A stretch of DNA of 64,000 bases from an uncultured Psychrobacter sp. (GTDB lineage: Bacteria; Pseudomonadota; Gammaproteobacteria; Pseudomonadales; Moraxellaceae): the NCBI GenBank assembly GCA_947501045.1, contig CANMUI010000001.1:124001-188000 (forward strand), in the 5' to 3' direction. The notes beneath the pieces are model-generated. The model saw only the letters and a list, made by a program, of their open reading frames with translations. It did not search any database and had not been told where the DNA came from. Of this stretch, positions 55,321 through 64,000 are shown piece after piece; position 1 is the first letter of the stretch; the number at the start of each line of letters is the position of its first letter. The position numbers were made by a program, and so were the translations under genes.

Positions 55321-56034
55321 ATGCAAAAGCAACAACTGCTTTATAAGGGCAAAGCTAAATCTGTGTATGAAACAGACGATAATGATTTTTTGATCTTACA
55401 CTTTCGTGATGATACCTCAGCCTTCAATGGTGAACGTGTTGAACAGTTGGCACGTAAAGGCGAGATAAACAATCGTTTTAATGCCTTTATTATGCAAAAG
55501 CTTACGGATGCTGGTATCGAGACTCATTTTGAAAAACAACTATCAACGGATGAAGTGCTGGTAAAGCGTCTTGAGATGATTCCGGTTGAGTGTGTGGTGC
55601 GTAACTTTGCTGCTGGTAGTTTGGTGCGCCGCTTGGGCCTAGAGGAAGGGCAAGCACTGACGCCGCCAACTTATGAGCTGTTTTATAAAGATGATGCGCT
55701 TGGCGATCCTATGGTCAACGAGTCATTGTCCATCTCTCTTGATTGGGCTACCAAAGAGCAGCTGAGCCAAATGCAAGAGCTGACTTATCAAGTCAATGAT
55801 GTACTTAGTGAGATCTTTGACGCTGGCGATTTAATGCTAGTAGACTTCAAGTTAGAGTTTGGCGTTTTTCACGACCGCATTGTGTTGGGTGATGAGTTCT
55901 CACCAGATGGCTGCCGTATTTGGGATAAAAAAACTAAGAAAAAACTAGATAAAGACCGTTTCCGCCAATCCTTAGGGGATGTGGTTGAAGGATATGAAGA
56001 GGTGGCTAAGCGTATTGGCGTGCCTTTAGATTAG
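55321..56034 (+). CDS. purC: phosphoribosylaminoimidazole-succinocarboxamide synthase
   Basis: ATP-dependent step in purine synthesis, joining aspartate to CAIR. The 237 residues are close to E. coli PurC throughout: LYKGKAKSVYETDD, DDTSAFNGE, VECVVRNFAAGSLVRR, DPMVNESL, LVDFKLEFG, LGDEFSPDGCR and DKDRFRQSLG. I chose ATG 55321 with AAGGA about 10 bases before it; the frame extends 7 codons upstream. A terminator follows. Confidence 0.97.
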   Translation: MQKQQLLYKGKAKSVYETDDNDFLILHFRDDTSAFNGERVEQLARKGEINNRFNAFIMQKLTDAGIETHFEKQLSTDEVLVKRLEMIPVECVVRNFAAGSLVRRLGLEEGQALTPPTYELFYKDDALGDPMVNESLSISLDWATKEQLSQMQELTYQVNDVLSEIFDAGDLMLVDFKLEFGVFHDRIVLGDEFSPDGCRIWDKKTKKKLDKDRFRQSLGDVVEGYEEVAKRIGVPLD

Positions 56035-56067
56035 GTATTTTTTTATCTTTATAAAAGTAGTTACAAT

Positions 56068-56092
56068 AACTGAGCCATGTGCTCAGTTTTTT
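56068..56092 (+). terminator. Rho-independent terminator after purC
   Basis: AACTGAGC and GCTCAGTT form an 8-bp stem with loop CATGT, followed by a T-run. Confidence 0.9.
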
Positions 56093-56220
56093 GTGGAGTA
56101 AAGTATTAAAACTTAAGTAAATGCTAGCTTTAAGCAAGCTTAAAATCTTGTAAAATTATATGGCTAATATAAAGTTTAGTAGCCGCGCCCATAATATTTA
56201 GTAGCAACAAGGTTTGATAA

Positions 56221-56886
56221 ATGCCAACCGCTAAAGCTTCTGTGTCTAAAGTAACGATTTTAGCCTCTTCTTGGTTTACGCGTCCAACGTGCGTGGTCGC
56301 GGCTGACTTGGTTGGCAAAATACTGTGTCGCCAACTGATAGATAGTGATGGTAACGTCAAGACTTTGCGACTGCGCATATCAGAAACCGAGGCTTATATT
56401 GGTGACGAAGATGGATCGGTACAAGCACATGTAGGGACACGCACCAAACGCGGTGATATTATGTATGAGCAAGGGGGGATTTTTTATATCTACTTGACCT
56501 ACGGCGTCCATCATATGCTAAATCTGGTGAGCGGCAAAGCCCAGTCTCCTGAGTCTGTGCTGATACGGGCAGGATTCTTAATAGATAATAGCGACCATTC
56601 AGATGCAGACTCAAGTACTGATAACTCAGGTAATAATAAAAAATTAACGCCTGTGCAGCAGCTCAAACAATTTGCAGGTCCAGGCAAATTAACCAAACAT
56701 TTGCAGATTGACCGTACGCTGTCTGGTTTGGCAATCGATCCTGAATCAAACCTGTGGATTGAAGATGATGAATGCACGCCGCCAGTATCCTTACGTCCTC
56801 GTATCGGTATTGACTATGCAGGGGAGGCCAAAGACTGGTTACTACGCTATGTATGGACCGATCATCCCTCACTATCAAAAAAATAG
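56221..56886 (+). CDS. DNA-3-methyladenine glycosylase, AAG/MPG family
   Basis: Base-excision repair glycosylase removing alkylated purines. The 221 residues show AADLVGKILCR, the catalytic-Glu segment RISETEAYIGDEDG, HVGTRTKRGDIMYEQGG (family M-F-x-x-G-G), YIYLTYGVHHMLNLV and the FAGPGKLTKHLQI end block. A Ser/Asp/Asn-rich insertion of about 15 residues lies near 121-136. AAGG precedes the ATG by about 8 bases. Monocistronic between purC and the NIF3-like gene. Confidence 0.9.
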   Translation: MPTAKASVSKVTILASSWFTRPTCVVAADLVGKILCRQLIDSDGNVKTLRLRISETEAYIGDEDGSVQAHVGTRTKRGDIMYEQGGIFYIYLTYGVHHMLNLVSGKAQSPESVLIRAGFLIDNSDHSDADSSTDNSGNNKKLTPVQQLKQFAGPGKLTKHLQIDRTLSGLAIDPESNLWIEDDECTPPVSLRPRIGIDYAGEAKDWLLRYVWTDHPSLSKK

Positions 56887-57016
56887 TAAAAAAGTTCGTA
56901 GCATTGAGGTTAGAAAGGCAATAATAAAGTAGATTTTGTTTTTCGCCCTAATATGAAATTATTGGCTATACTTAGTTTATCTATTACCATCGAACGTATG
57001 CTTATGAGGGTTATAA

Positions 57017-57328
57017 ATGTATAAATTAACGGTTTTTATTCCCGAAGACGCTTTAGAACCGGTCAAGTTGGCTCTGTTTGCTGCTGGAGCAGGGACTATC
57101 GGCAATTATGAACAGTGCTGCTGGCAAGTTGAGGGTAGAGGACAATTTATGCCCATATCAGGTAGTACACCGCATATCGGCCGCCAAGATGAGCTAGAAA
57201 CAGTCGCAGAGTGGCGTGTTGAGATGGTCGTTCGTGAGGCTGTTATTCAAACAGTCATCGCTGCACTCAAAGACGCTCACCCTTATGAGACCCCAGCTTA
57301 TGATGTTATCAAAGTGCTTGATATTTGA
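57017..57328 (+). CDS. NIF3/YqfO-like domain protein
   Basis: A 103-residue protein consisting only of the domain often inserted in NIF3/YqfO proteins: YKLTVFIPEDALEPVKLALFAAGAGTIGNYEQC, GRGQFMPISGSTPHIG, and a HPYETPAYDV end. Stand-alone versions are common in proteobacteria and were once labelled structural toxin protein RtfA. Role unknown. GAGGG lies before the ATG. Confidence 0.88.
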   Translation: MYKLTVFIPEDALEPVKLALFAAGAGTIGNYEQCCWQVEGRGQFMPISGSTPHIGRQDELETVAEWRVEMVVREAVIQTVIAALKDAHPYETPAYDVIKVLDI

Positions 57329-57360
57329 AGCTTAATAAATACTATAGTCAGGTCAATATA

Positions 57361-57399
57361 AAAAAAGTCAGACGAAACCAAGGGCTGGCTTGTCTGACT
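57361..57399 (-). terminator. Rho-independent terminator for the 57486-58046 gene
   Basis: AGTCAGAC and GTCTGACT are exact arms; a further AAACCA...TGGCTT pairing extends the stem with one mismatch. Seven T residues follow on the minus strand. Confidence 0.8.
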
Positions 57400-57485
57400 A
57401 CAGACACCAAAATTTTAACGGTGTCAAAAACTTAACTTAAAGTCTTATGTTATTTAGTTGTACCTTATTGTTTTGGTCAAAAGTA

Positions 57486-58046
57486 TCAGTCTTTTTCAAT
57501 TTTAATAATGTCCAGATCTGGGTAGCCAAGTACTACCTCAAAATCCTGTGAACCGCGTTTAGCTTCAATCTCAAATACCCCGTGATTATCTTCTTCTTCT
57601 AGCTCAATTTTCTCTACTTGATAGTCCATATCGTTTATTTTGCCGATAGCTCGCTTCTTAACAGTAGGATAACGAGCTTCTTGTTTAATGCTATCCTCAA
57701 TATTTTTATGTTTTCTATTCTTCCATACGTTCGACCACTGCTTCTTATCTGTGCTAATCAGTTCTAATTCAGGATAGCTATAAGTGAGAACATAAGGCTG
57801 ATGGTCTTTTTTGGCATAAACATCAATTTGATTGTTGCCGTCAGCTTGCACGTCCATCACATAATAGCCATCACGGCGCAGATCCTGACGCAGCTGGTTA
57901 GTCATCTCTCCAAAACTCTCTTGTTGGTAGATGTTTTGTTCACTATGATTCGAAGCTATAACGCTGACACTAGGCAATGTACCCAATACCAGAAGAACTA
58001 GACTGGGCAAAATTAGACGTCTTGTTAAGGGCTTAAGCATAGGCAT
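57486..58046 (-). CDS. exported protein with two PepSY-like repeats (putative)
   Basis: A 186-residue protein from ATG 58046 (AGGGA 7 bases upstream; the frame reaches 58082). Signal peptide about 1-31, then two units of about 50 residues each, RDGYYVMDVQAD...YVLTYSYPELELI and NDMDYQVEKIELEE...EVVLGYPDLDIIKI. The shared Y-P-[ED]-L-[ED]-[LI]-I ending is the clearest repeat. The alternating charged strands are PepSY-like, but I could not confirm that family. Probably periplasmic. Confidence 0.68.
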   Translation of the reverse strand: MPMLKPLTRRLILPSLVLLVLGTLPSVSVIASNHSEQNIYQQESFGEMTNQLRQDLRRDGYYVMDVQADGNNQIDVYAKKDHQPYVLTYSYPELELISTDKKQWSNVWKNRKHKNIEDSIKQEARYPTVKKRAIGKINDMDYQVEKIELEEEDNHGVFEIEAKRGSQDFEVVLGYPDLDIIKIEKD

Positions 58047-58812
58047 AGTATTTTCCCTACAAAGTTTACAATGATTCAGCACAACATCTCACTAATCATA
58101 GCAATAACTAGCTATCAACCTTTTGTTATAACCCATCTAGTTATCGCTTTGATCAAACAAATTTAATCATTAACGTCGCTATTGTTTTATGAACTTGATT
58201 AATTCAAATAGCGAAATAATTTATTACATTTGTATAGTAAGCTGCAAAGCTTGATGATAGATGTCATGTGCGTTAGTAAGTTGTAAATAATGCAACAGCT
58301 AGCGCAAGAACATAGAAACTCTTGTGCATGCAGAACCTTTAGTGAAATAGATCGAAGTACAGCTATAAAGGCATTGTTAGAGACAGAATAAAAAGAGCTT
58401 TTATTCGTTAGGTGCGACTCTACGGTTTTTGTGCAGAATAATGAGTGAGCGGCTGTTATAGAGGATAATAATATATTCTCAAAAGTGCATGTAAGCATAT
58501 GCTTACACGTAATGACGCTTGAGCGACTTATCAGCAGCTCATCAATTTGGCATTATACACACACGGCATAAGGGAATGTGACTCAAGGATTGAGTAGACC
58601 GAATTAAGGATGTTAATTCATCTGCTAGCGTCAGGATGATAATAGTAGGTAAGATAGAAACGCATGTTTTATGCTGCTGGTAGATACTATTAAAATAGTT
58701 GTTATCAGAAAAGTAATAAACGATGAGCAGGATGCTCAGCTTTTACAGTATATATAGTATTTTGCATGGATGCATTGATACTCACGGTAAAAGATAACAG
58801 GAATGGTTAACA
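58047..58812. other. 766-base gap rich in short inverted repeats
   Basis: The longest stretch without a supported gene. It holds TCGCTATT/AATAGCGA arms (near 58168-58216) and the 18-bp palindrome at 58490-58507. A 99-codon minus-strand frame (58199-58498) has unusual composition and no clear ribosome binding site; I do not call it. A small RNA ending at 58813-58849 is possible. Confidence 0.4.
58490..58507. repeat. 18-bp perfect palindrome
   Basis: TGTAAGCATATGCTTACA reads the same on both strands in a non-coding gap. It has the size and symmetry of a dimeric regulator site; no target promoter is evident. Confidence 0.7.
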
Positions 58813-58849
58813 ATAAAACCGCATAACATTGATTGTTATGCGGTTTTAT
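58813..58849. terminator. hairpin terminator with no adjacent protein gene
   Basis: ATAAAACCGCATAACA and its complement form a perfect 16-bp stem with loop TTGAT; TTTTAT follows on either strand. It is more than 750 bases from the nearest gene on the plus strand, so it may end a short transcript. Confidence 0.75.
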
Positions 58850-58860
58850 CGTGTTTACAA

Positions 58861-58877
58861 ACGGTATAGTATACCGT
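58861..58877. repeat. 17-bp inverted repeat
   Basis: ACGGTATA and TATACCGT flank a single G. It lies between two terminator-like hairpins. Confidence 0.6.
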
Positions 58878-58918
58878 ACAAAAGTTACTGTGATTAAAAG
58901 CTTCTATTAGCCTAGAAA

Positions 58919-58952
58919 AAGACCGTATAAACTAAGTAGTTTATACGGTCTT
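58919..58952 (-). terminator. Rho-independent terminator for yjbJ
   Basis: AAGACCGTATAAACTA and its exact complement, 2-base centre, then T residues on the minus strand, about 47 bases past the yjbJ stop. Confidence 0.92.
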
Positions 58953-58998
58953 AACATTTATAAGCTAAGCAATGTGAAAAGCTGTTTATCAGATAATA

Positions 58999-59202
58999 CT
59001 AGTAATTATTATCACGACGCCAATCATCAACCTCACGCTCGGCATCTTCTCTACTACGACCGTAGCGATCTTGGACGCGGCCTACTAGTCTATCTCGGTC
59101 ACCATTGACATGATCCATATCGTCATCAGTCATCTCAGACCATTTTTGTTTCACTGAGTTTTTCATGTCGTTCCATTGACCTTTTAGAGTATTGTTGTCC
59201 AT
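58999..59202 (-). CDS. yjbJ: CsbD-family protein YjbJ
   Basis: A 67-residue hydrophilic protein collinear with E. coli YjbJ: GQWNDMKNSVKQKW, MTDDDMDHVNGDRDRLVGRVQDRYGRS, EDAEREVDDW. The family is stress-induced and of unknown mechanism. The gap upstream (59203-59690) would hold its promoter. Confidence 0.92.
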   Translation of the reverse strand: MDNNTLKGQWNDMKNSVKQKWSEMTDDDMDHVNGDRDRLVGRVQDRYGRSREDAEREVDDWRRDNNY

Positions 59203-59690
59203 TGTTCTATTCCTTTTATTAATTATAAATTTATAGTTAAGATCATTGTCTTTGATCTAATATTCTAGCTACCAGTGGCGATCAAAACTCATAAGCCAGC
59301 TGGTAATATCTAATCTATAAAATCCAGATTATTTTGTCTGTATAAGCATTGTCCAAAGTGTTACTTCTTCATAAATAAAGCCACAATTTTATTAAGGCTT
59401 TGTAATTTATGTTATTGATAAACAAAGCAATTAATATAATGTAAACTAGATTTTGTAGTTAGTAACTACACATGAGATGCTAATGAAGCACCGATAATCA
59501 TCTACATATACAATATCTATTATTAAATTACTGGGTCAATAAAAAAGTTCGACATTATGTTTGTCTATAAGCTAAAGTAATCTTTAACAAAGCCGTTTTG
59601 TTATAAAAAAAGTGACAATCAAAACAGGTTTATATCATAGGTACGACAAAGGATATGGCAAGGAACATCAAGCTACCAAAGGGATTGACT
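59203..59690. other. 488-base AT-rich divergent promoter region
   Basis: Between yjbJ and the molybdopterin enzyme. GGATATGG at 59651 resembles a ribosome binding site but is only one base from the ATG at 59655. No coding frame supported. Confidence 0.45.
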
Positions 59691-61889
59691 ATGACTACTG
59701 AACAAACTCATTTTAGAACCTGCAATTTGTGTGAAGCGATGTGTGGCATCGTTATCCAGCATGATGGCAAAAAGGTTCTATCGATCAAAGGCGACAAAGA
59801 TGACCCATTCTCCAAAGGTTACATTTGCCCCAAAGCAACGGCCTTGCAAGACTTGCATGAAGACCCTGATCGTCTGCGTCACCCTATTGAGCGTACGGCT
59901 ACTGGCTGGAGAGAAATCAGCTGGTCTGAGGCTTTAGACAAGGTAGCTGCTGGTATTAAATCTATACAAAAAAATTATGGTCAAAACGCGCTCGGTATCT
60001 ATCTAGGTAATCCAAATGTGCATAATTTAGGCGGTATGCTGACTATTAAGCATCTACTCACCAGCGTAAAAACCCGCAGTCGCTTCTCAGCCACCTCAAT
60101 CGATCAGCTGCCGCATCATATCGTGAGTATGCATCTATTTGGGCATATGCTGCGTATTCCGGTACCTGATGTCAATCGAACTCAGCATATGCTTATCATA
60201 GGTGGTAACCCGCTAGCCTCGAATGGCAGTATTATGACCGCCCCAAATATGCGCCAAAAACTAAAGGACATTAAAGCTCGCAGCGGCAAAGTGGTGGTCA
60301 TTGACCCAAGGCGTACCGAAACCGCAGATATTGCTAGCGAACATCACTTTATTCGCCCAGCAACTGACGTTTTATTATTGCTCGCCATGCTCAATGAAAT
60401 TTATGCGCAAGGCTATGCGGATAAAGCGTTTTCTAGTAACACAGCTGCCGCTTTAGCGCCAGAGATTGAACGATTAGCTGATTTTGCCAAAGACTATCCT
60501 GCCGAGAAGGTTGCAGATATTACCGGTATCGCTGCAAATGAGATTAAACGCTTAGCAAAAGAGTTTTGTGAAGCTAAAAGCTCGGTTTGTTACGGGCGCA
60601 TGGGCGTTTCGGTGCAAGAGTTTGGTTTGTTAAGTCAGTACCTGATCATGGTGATTAACCTTGTCACTGGCCGCTTAGATGAAGTAGGCGGTCTTATGTT
60701 CCCTAACCCTGCCGTCGATGTGGTTAATAATTCAGGTCCCGGCTATCTAGGTAAACGTCACAGCCGCGTCAGCAACTTGCCCGATTTTAATGGTGATTAT
60801 CCTGTCGTTGCTATGAGCGACGAGATGCTAGTAGAAGGCGAGGGGCAATTAAAGGGTTTTATTTGTGTCGCTGGCAATCCGGTGCTGAGTACACCGAATG
60901 GCGAAAAACTAGATGAGGCGTTCTCAAAGCTCGACTTTATGGTTGCCTTTGATTATTACGTCAATGAGACCAGTCGTCATGCCCATATCATACTGCCGCC
61001 CGTCTCTCCGCTGGAGCGTGATCACTATGACCTAACCTTTAATGGTTTTGCGGTGCACAATGTGGCCAAATACTCACCAGCTTTATTTGCCAAGCACAAA
61101 GAAGCCAAACACGATTGGCAAATCTACTTAGAGCTGGCTGATCGTTTAGACAAAAAAGTACCTGTTGCCACCAGAGTTGAGCGCCAATTAATCAAAAGAT
61201 TAGGGCCGAAATTTATGCTTGATCAAGGTCTAAAACGCGGGCCTTATTATGGTATGACTCTCAACAAGCTAAAAAAACATCCGCATGGCGTAGATCTAGG
61301 ACCTTTGAAAAAAATGCTACCACAAGCTATAAAGCATAAAGATAAGCAAATTCATCTTAATGTAGATTTTTATCAAGCCGATTTAGAACGCGTACAACAG
61401 ATGATGGCGCAGTATGATGATAAGCAAGTTCTACTGATAGGCCGTCGCCATGTGCGCAGTAATAATTCGTGGCTACATAACAGCTATCGCTTGGTGAAAG
61501 GCAAGCCGCGCTGCACTCTAATGCTGCATCCGGACACAGCTAAAGAGTACGGCATTGAGGATGGTCAAAAGGTAGAAGTCACCTCACGTGTCGGTAGCGT
61601 AACTATCATCGCCGAAGTGACTGATGAGCTGATGCCAAGGGTCGTAAGTATTCCCCACGGCTGGGGACATGGCCGCAGAGGCGTTAAGCAAAAAATCGCC
61701 CAAGCGCATGCTGGTGTCAGTGTTAACGATCTTACCGACGACACTTTGATAGATCAGCTGTGTGGCAACGCGGCGGTAAACGGCGTACCTGTGCAACTGA
61801 TAGCGCTCAAATCAGAAAGTGGAGATACCGATATCGATGTTGTAGCTGAGTCTGAACCTAAAGCTTTATCTGACAATATAATGGGCTAA
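59691..61889 (+). CDS. molybdopterin-dependent oxidoreductase with 4Fe-4S cluster (FdhA/NarB-like)
   Basis: A 732-residue enzyme of the DMSO reductase superfamily. The 4Fe-4S site is Cys11-x2-Cys14-x3-Cys18 with Cys46 in GYICPKA. Blocks for molybdopterin guanine dinucleotide binding follow (LIIGGNPLASNG, VVVIDPRRTETADIA, GRMGVSVQEFG), and the C-terminal domain has LHPDTAKEYGIEDGQKVEV and VSIPHGWGHG. There is no twin-arginine signal, so it is cytoplasmic. Substrate unknown; no partner subunit or chaperone gene is next to it. ATG 59691 has AAAGGGA well spaced upstream; ATG 59655 does not. Confidence 0.88.
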   Translation: MTTEQTHFRTCNLCEAMCGIVIQHDGKKVLSIKGDKDDPFSKGYICPKATALQDLHEDPDRLRHPIERTATGWREISWSEALDKVAAGIKSIQKNYGQNALGIYLGNPNVHNLGGMLTIKHLLTSVKTRSRFSATSIDQLPHHIVSMHLFGHMLRIPVPDVNRTQHMLIIGGNPLASNGSIMTAPNMRQKLKDIKARSGKVVVIDPRRTETADIASEHHFIRPATDVLLLLAMLNEIYAQGYADKAFSSNTAAALAPEIERLADFAKDYPAEKVADITGIAANEIKRLAKEFCEAKSSVCYGRMGVSVQEFGLLSQYLIMVINLVTGRLDEVGGLMFPNPAVDVVNNSGPGYLGKRHSRVSNLPDFNGDYPVVAMSDEMLVEGEGQLKGFICVAGNPVLSTPNGEKLDEAFSKLDFMVAFDYYVNETSRHAHIILPPVSPLERDHYDLTFNGFAVHNVAKYSPALFAKHKEAKHDWQIYLELADRLDKKVPVATRVERQLIKRLGPKFMLDQGLKRGPYYGMTLNKLKKHPHGVDLGPLKKMLPQAIKHKDKQIHLNVDFYQADLERVQQMMAQYDDKQVLLIGRRHVRSNNSWLHNSYRLVKGKPRCTLMLHPDTAKEYGIEDGQKVEVTSRVGSVTIIAEVTDELMPRVVSIPHGWGHGRRGVKQKIAQAHAGVSVNDLTDDTLIDQLCGNAAVNGVPVQLIALKSESGDTDIDVVAESEPKALSDNIMG

Positions 61890-61929
61890 GCGTTTCTGGA
61901 AAAACTAAGCGTTCTAAGTTATTAAAATT

Positions 61930-61958
61930 AAAAAGGCACTCTATATGAGCGCCTTTTT
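61930..61958. terminator. bidirectional terminator between the molybdoenzyme and dadA-like genes
   Basis: AAAAAGGC-A-CTC pairs with GAG-C-GCCTTTTT with one mismatch; T-runs on both strands. Confidence 0.88.
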
Positions 61959-61994
61959 CATACCTAATGACGTTTTATTTATTGGACAAGCCTA

Positions 61995-63317
61995 TCAAGC
62001 ATTTATACCGACAAAATCAAAATCGACTACTGGGGTTTCGTTTTGCATCATCAAACTAATGGCTTTAGCAGAGCCGCAAGCATACATCCAGCCTAATGTA
62101 CCATGTCCAGTGTTGAGCCATAAATTATCAAAGGTAGCACTGCTATCTTGGCTACCGTGGTAATTTTGTCCGATATGAGCGCGCCCGATCAAAGGTACAC
62201 TTGAGGGTGTCATAGGATGCAGACCTGCCCAGTACTGAGCAGAGTTAGCGATAACACCTTTAGGAAATAGCTGTCTTACGCGGCGCGTAATAGCCTCGCA
62301 GCGAGCTTGGTTTAAATCCAAACTATAACCATTAAATTCGATAGCGCTTGCCACTCGCAGCTTGTCACCAAGACGTGATATTACCAATTTATATTCATCG
62401 TCAATAAGGCTAATAAATGGCGCTAAATGCGGAGCACGCGGATTGACTTTATAGGTTGCAGAGTAGCTTTTGGCCGCAAAGATAGGCAATTGCACCTCCA
62501 ACGGTTTTACTAGAGGCATACTATCGTGACCAAGTGCGAGAACATAACTATCTGCACTAAAGGTCTGAGCGTTTTCATCGATGGGACGGATAGTAATACT
62601 GTGAATGTGCGGCGCACTGGAGTGTACATCACTATTAAGAGCTAAAACCTCAGTATCATACATAAATCGCACGCCTGCTTCAGCGCAGCGCTCAGCTAAG
62701 TTCTGGGTAAATAAGTAGGCATTGCCTGATTCATCGAGACTGGTATAAGTGGCACCAATCAGTCTATGAGCAACCGGATATAGCGCTGGCTCCAAGCTTG
62801 CCGCATTATTGATATCGATAAAGCGGCGGTTACAGCCCAGCTCTTGCAGACGTTCAGTAGGCGCACTAGCAGCATCAAAAGCGGCTTGATTGGTATAAAA
62901 ATGCATCACTCCGCGAGTTTTATGCTCATATTTGATTTGGGTCTCGGCACGCAGTTTTTGCAGGGCTTCTTGTGAATATAATCCTAGACGTACCATTTGT
63001 ATAAGATTGGCATCTGAATGTTCAGCGCGGCACTCACGCAGAAACTGCATCGCCCACTGACGCTGTGACTTATCAACGCGCAGACGATAAAGCAGCGGTG
63101 CATCCTCGCTGAAAAAGCCTTTAAGCGCTTCAAAAGGGGTTTTGGGGTCGGCCCAAGGTTTAGCGTTAGCTACCGATAAGCTGCCGCTTGCAAATAAAGT
63201 TTGCATGCCAGCACCTGACTCTCGCTCAATGACGGTGACCTCAAAACCTGCTTGCCGTAAATACCAGGCAGTGGTCACGCCCACCACGCCTGCTCCAAGT
63301 ACTGCAATATGTGTCAT
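61995..63317 (-). CDS. dadA: D-amino acid dehydrogenase, DadA type
   Basis: FAD enzyme oxidising D-amino acids (in E. coli, D-alanine) at the membrane. The 440 residues begin with AVLGAGVVGVTTAWYLRQAGFEVTVIER, then QTLFASGSLSVANAKPWADP and ALKGFFSEDAPLLYR, which are DadA-type. The C-terminal block is NTGHGTLGWMYACGSAKAI. Usual dadX (racemase) is not adjacent. A short gap separates it from ygfZ on the same strand. Confidence 0.9.
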   Translation of the reverse strand: MTHIAVLGAGVVGVTTAWYLRQAGFEVTVIERESGAGMQTLFASGSLSVANAKPWADPKTPFEALKGFFSEDAPLLYRLRVDKSQRQWAMQFLRECRAEHSDANLIQMVRLGLYSQEALQKLRAETQIKYEHKTRGVMHFYTNQAAFDAASAPTERLQELGCNRRFIDINNAASLEPALYPVAHRLIGATYTSLDESGNAYLFTQNLAERCAEAGVRFMYDTEVLALNSDVHSSAPHIHSITIRPIDENAQTFSADSYVLALGHDSMPLVKPLEVQLPIFAAKSYSATYKVNPRAPHLAPFISLIDDEYKLVISRLGDKLRVASAIEFNGYSLDLNQARCEAITRRVRQLFPKGVIANSAQYWAGLHPMTPSSVPLIGRAHIGQNYHGSQDSSATFDNLWLNTGHGTLGWMYACGSAKAISLMMQNETPVVDFDFVGINA

Positions 63318-63386
63318 AGTAGTCCTGATTAGTTATCCTAATTATAGGTGACGTTTTTGGCTCAAGACTTACTGGCCCCCTTTATT

Positions 63387-64000
63387 TTACTGAGGGCGAG
63401 CAACATCGACTTGCAAAGCAGATGGCAACTCAAGAATGTTTAAATCACTATCTGCTAGCTGCTCTGGACGCGCAACGACCAAAGCCTCAAAACCCTTGTC
63501 AGTGGCAATAGCGTTGACTATTTGAATCTTGTCTATTTTATCGCCTGCTGCTGGCACCTCGCCTGCACCTGCTACACGATGTAAAAACGCTTTTGGCGCA
63601 GCTTTAAAATAGATACGAGCGATGACTTCTTGACCTAAATAGCAACCTTTATCATAATCTATACCGCCGCGCTGATGCAGACGCAGCTCTTGCGGCTGAA
63701 ACTGACCTTGCGTTGCCGCCACTATCCAATAGTTACCTGTCGCAACACTACGCTGCATCCAGGCTCGAGTATCTTCTGCTGTATTATGGTCATCCTTATG
63801 ACTAAAGGTCGGTTCATCAGCGAGTACACAAGGGTAAATAGCTACAGGTGCACTGGTTTCAAACTTTGAAAAAGCGCCATACTTAGTTAGATGAGCTTGT
63901 AAAGACTGTGCACAATCGCTACTAACAACCACGTCGTAGTGTTTTTCGTCTTGTTTCTTTATCCAAAGACCAAAATCAATACGGCCCTTTAAATTACTAA
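63387..64000 (-). CDS. ygfZ: folate-binding protein YgfZ, N-terminus cut off by the right edge
   Basis: The frame stays open to base 64000 (reading LKGRIDFGLWIKK upstream of the first available start), so the gene continues outside; the GTG at 63932 is not the real start. The remaining 204 residues hold the family signature KGCYLGQEVIARI with its Cys, preceded by RGGIDYD. YgfZ supports iron-sulfur cluster enzymes together with folate. It is transcribed toward dadA. Confidence 0.92.
   Translation of the reverse strand, partial: SNLKGRIDFGLWIKKQDEKHYDVVVSSDCAQSLQAHLTKYGAFSKFETSAPVAIYPCVLADEPTFSHKDDHNTAEDTRAWMQRSVATGNYWIVAATQGQFQPQELRLHQRGGIDYDKGCYLGQEVIARIYFKAAPKAFLHRVAGAGEVPAAGDKIDKIQIVNAIATDKGFEALVVARPEQLADSDLNILELPSALQVDVARPQ

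Noticed and set aside
58199..58498. 99-codon minus-strand frame
   Set aside because: Unusual Cys/Ser/Leu-rich composition, no clear ribosome binding site and no recognised similarity; left as non-coding.

Overview
The window looks like a chromosomal segment of a Psychrobacter-like gammaproteobacterium (family Moraxellaceae). This rests on protein resemblance and gene order (pcnB-folK-panB-panC, pabC-mltG-tmk, dapA-lipoprotein-purC), on the paired fatty-acid desaturase and ferredoxin reductase, on moderate GC with AT-rich intergenic DNA, and on several secreted proteins with no family I recognise. It is mostly core genome. I see no prophage, insertion sequence, CRISPR array, tRNA or rRNA gene.

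Layout. Bases 1-2335: the end of a UDP-glucose-dehydrogenase-like gene that has lost its catalytic residues, then convergent manB. 2485-10277: housekeeping genes on the plus strand (mazG, a ComEA-like DNA-binding protein, pcnB-folK-panB, panC, rapZ, darP). 10344-12767: an isolated two-gene cassette between two hairpins, made of a 90-residue protein started by TTG and a subtilisin-like protease without a signal peptide, whose tail has Phe at every third position. 12828-20501: dsbA, ubiG, gph, an SDR gene, ybiI, ompR without a neighbouring envZ, and tex. 20601-23662: four minus-strand genes for exported proteins; three are tandem paralogues sharing a GELLATQPGEV-type motif, and one of these carries 17 copies of an 18-bp repeat. 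24159-29873: a saccharopine-dehydrogenase-like gene, a 51-residue DUF1328 membrane protein, a pterin dehydratase, a small GNAT protein, and the desaturase/reductase pair. 30392-43348: ettA, nhaC, an FAD oxidoreductase, plsB, ybaK, a CHMI-family gene broken by an in-frame TAA, a large acyl-CoA dehydrogenase, a FUSC-like membrane protein and aroE. 43765-49946: a lipoprotein gene, pabC, mltG and tmk, facing a long Na+/H+ antiporter. 50607-57328: a DegP/MucD-type protease, a metallophosphoesterase-fold membrane protein lacking metal ligands, dapA, a very short BamC-like lipoprotein, purC, a 3-methyladenine glycosylase and a NIF3-like protein. 57486-64000: a possible PepSY-like exported protein, a 0.77-kb gap rich in inverted repeats, yjbJ (CsbD family), a molybdopterin oxidoreductase, a DadA-type dehydrogenase and the C-terminal part of ygfZ, cut by the right edge.

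Best candidates for something undescribed: the subtilase cassette, read as a protease with a propeptide-like fold in cis and a stand-alone relative of it in trans; the tandem exported-protein family with its length-variable repeat; and a set of eroded proteins (dehydrogenase, phosphoesterase, minimal BamC, interrupted CHMI) that may have kept non-catalytic roles. All functional statements come from reading the sequence and recalling families; no database search was run.
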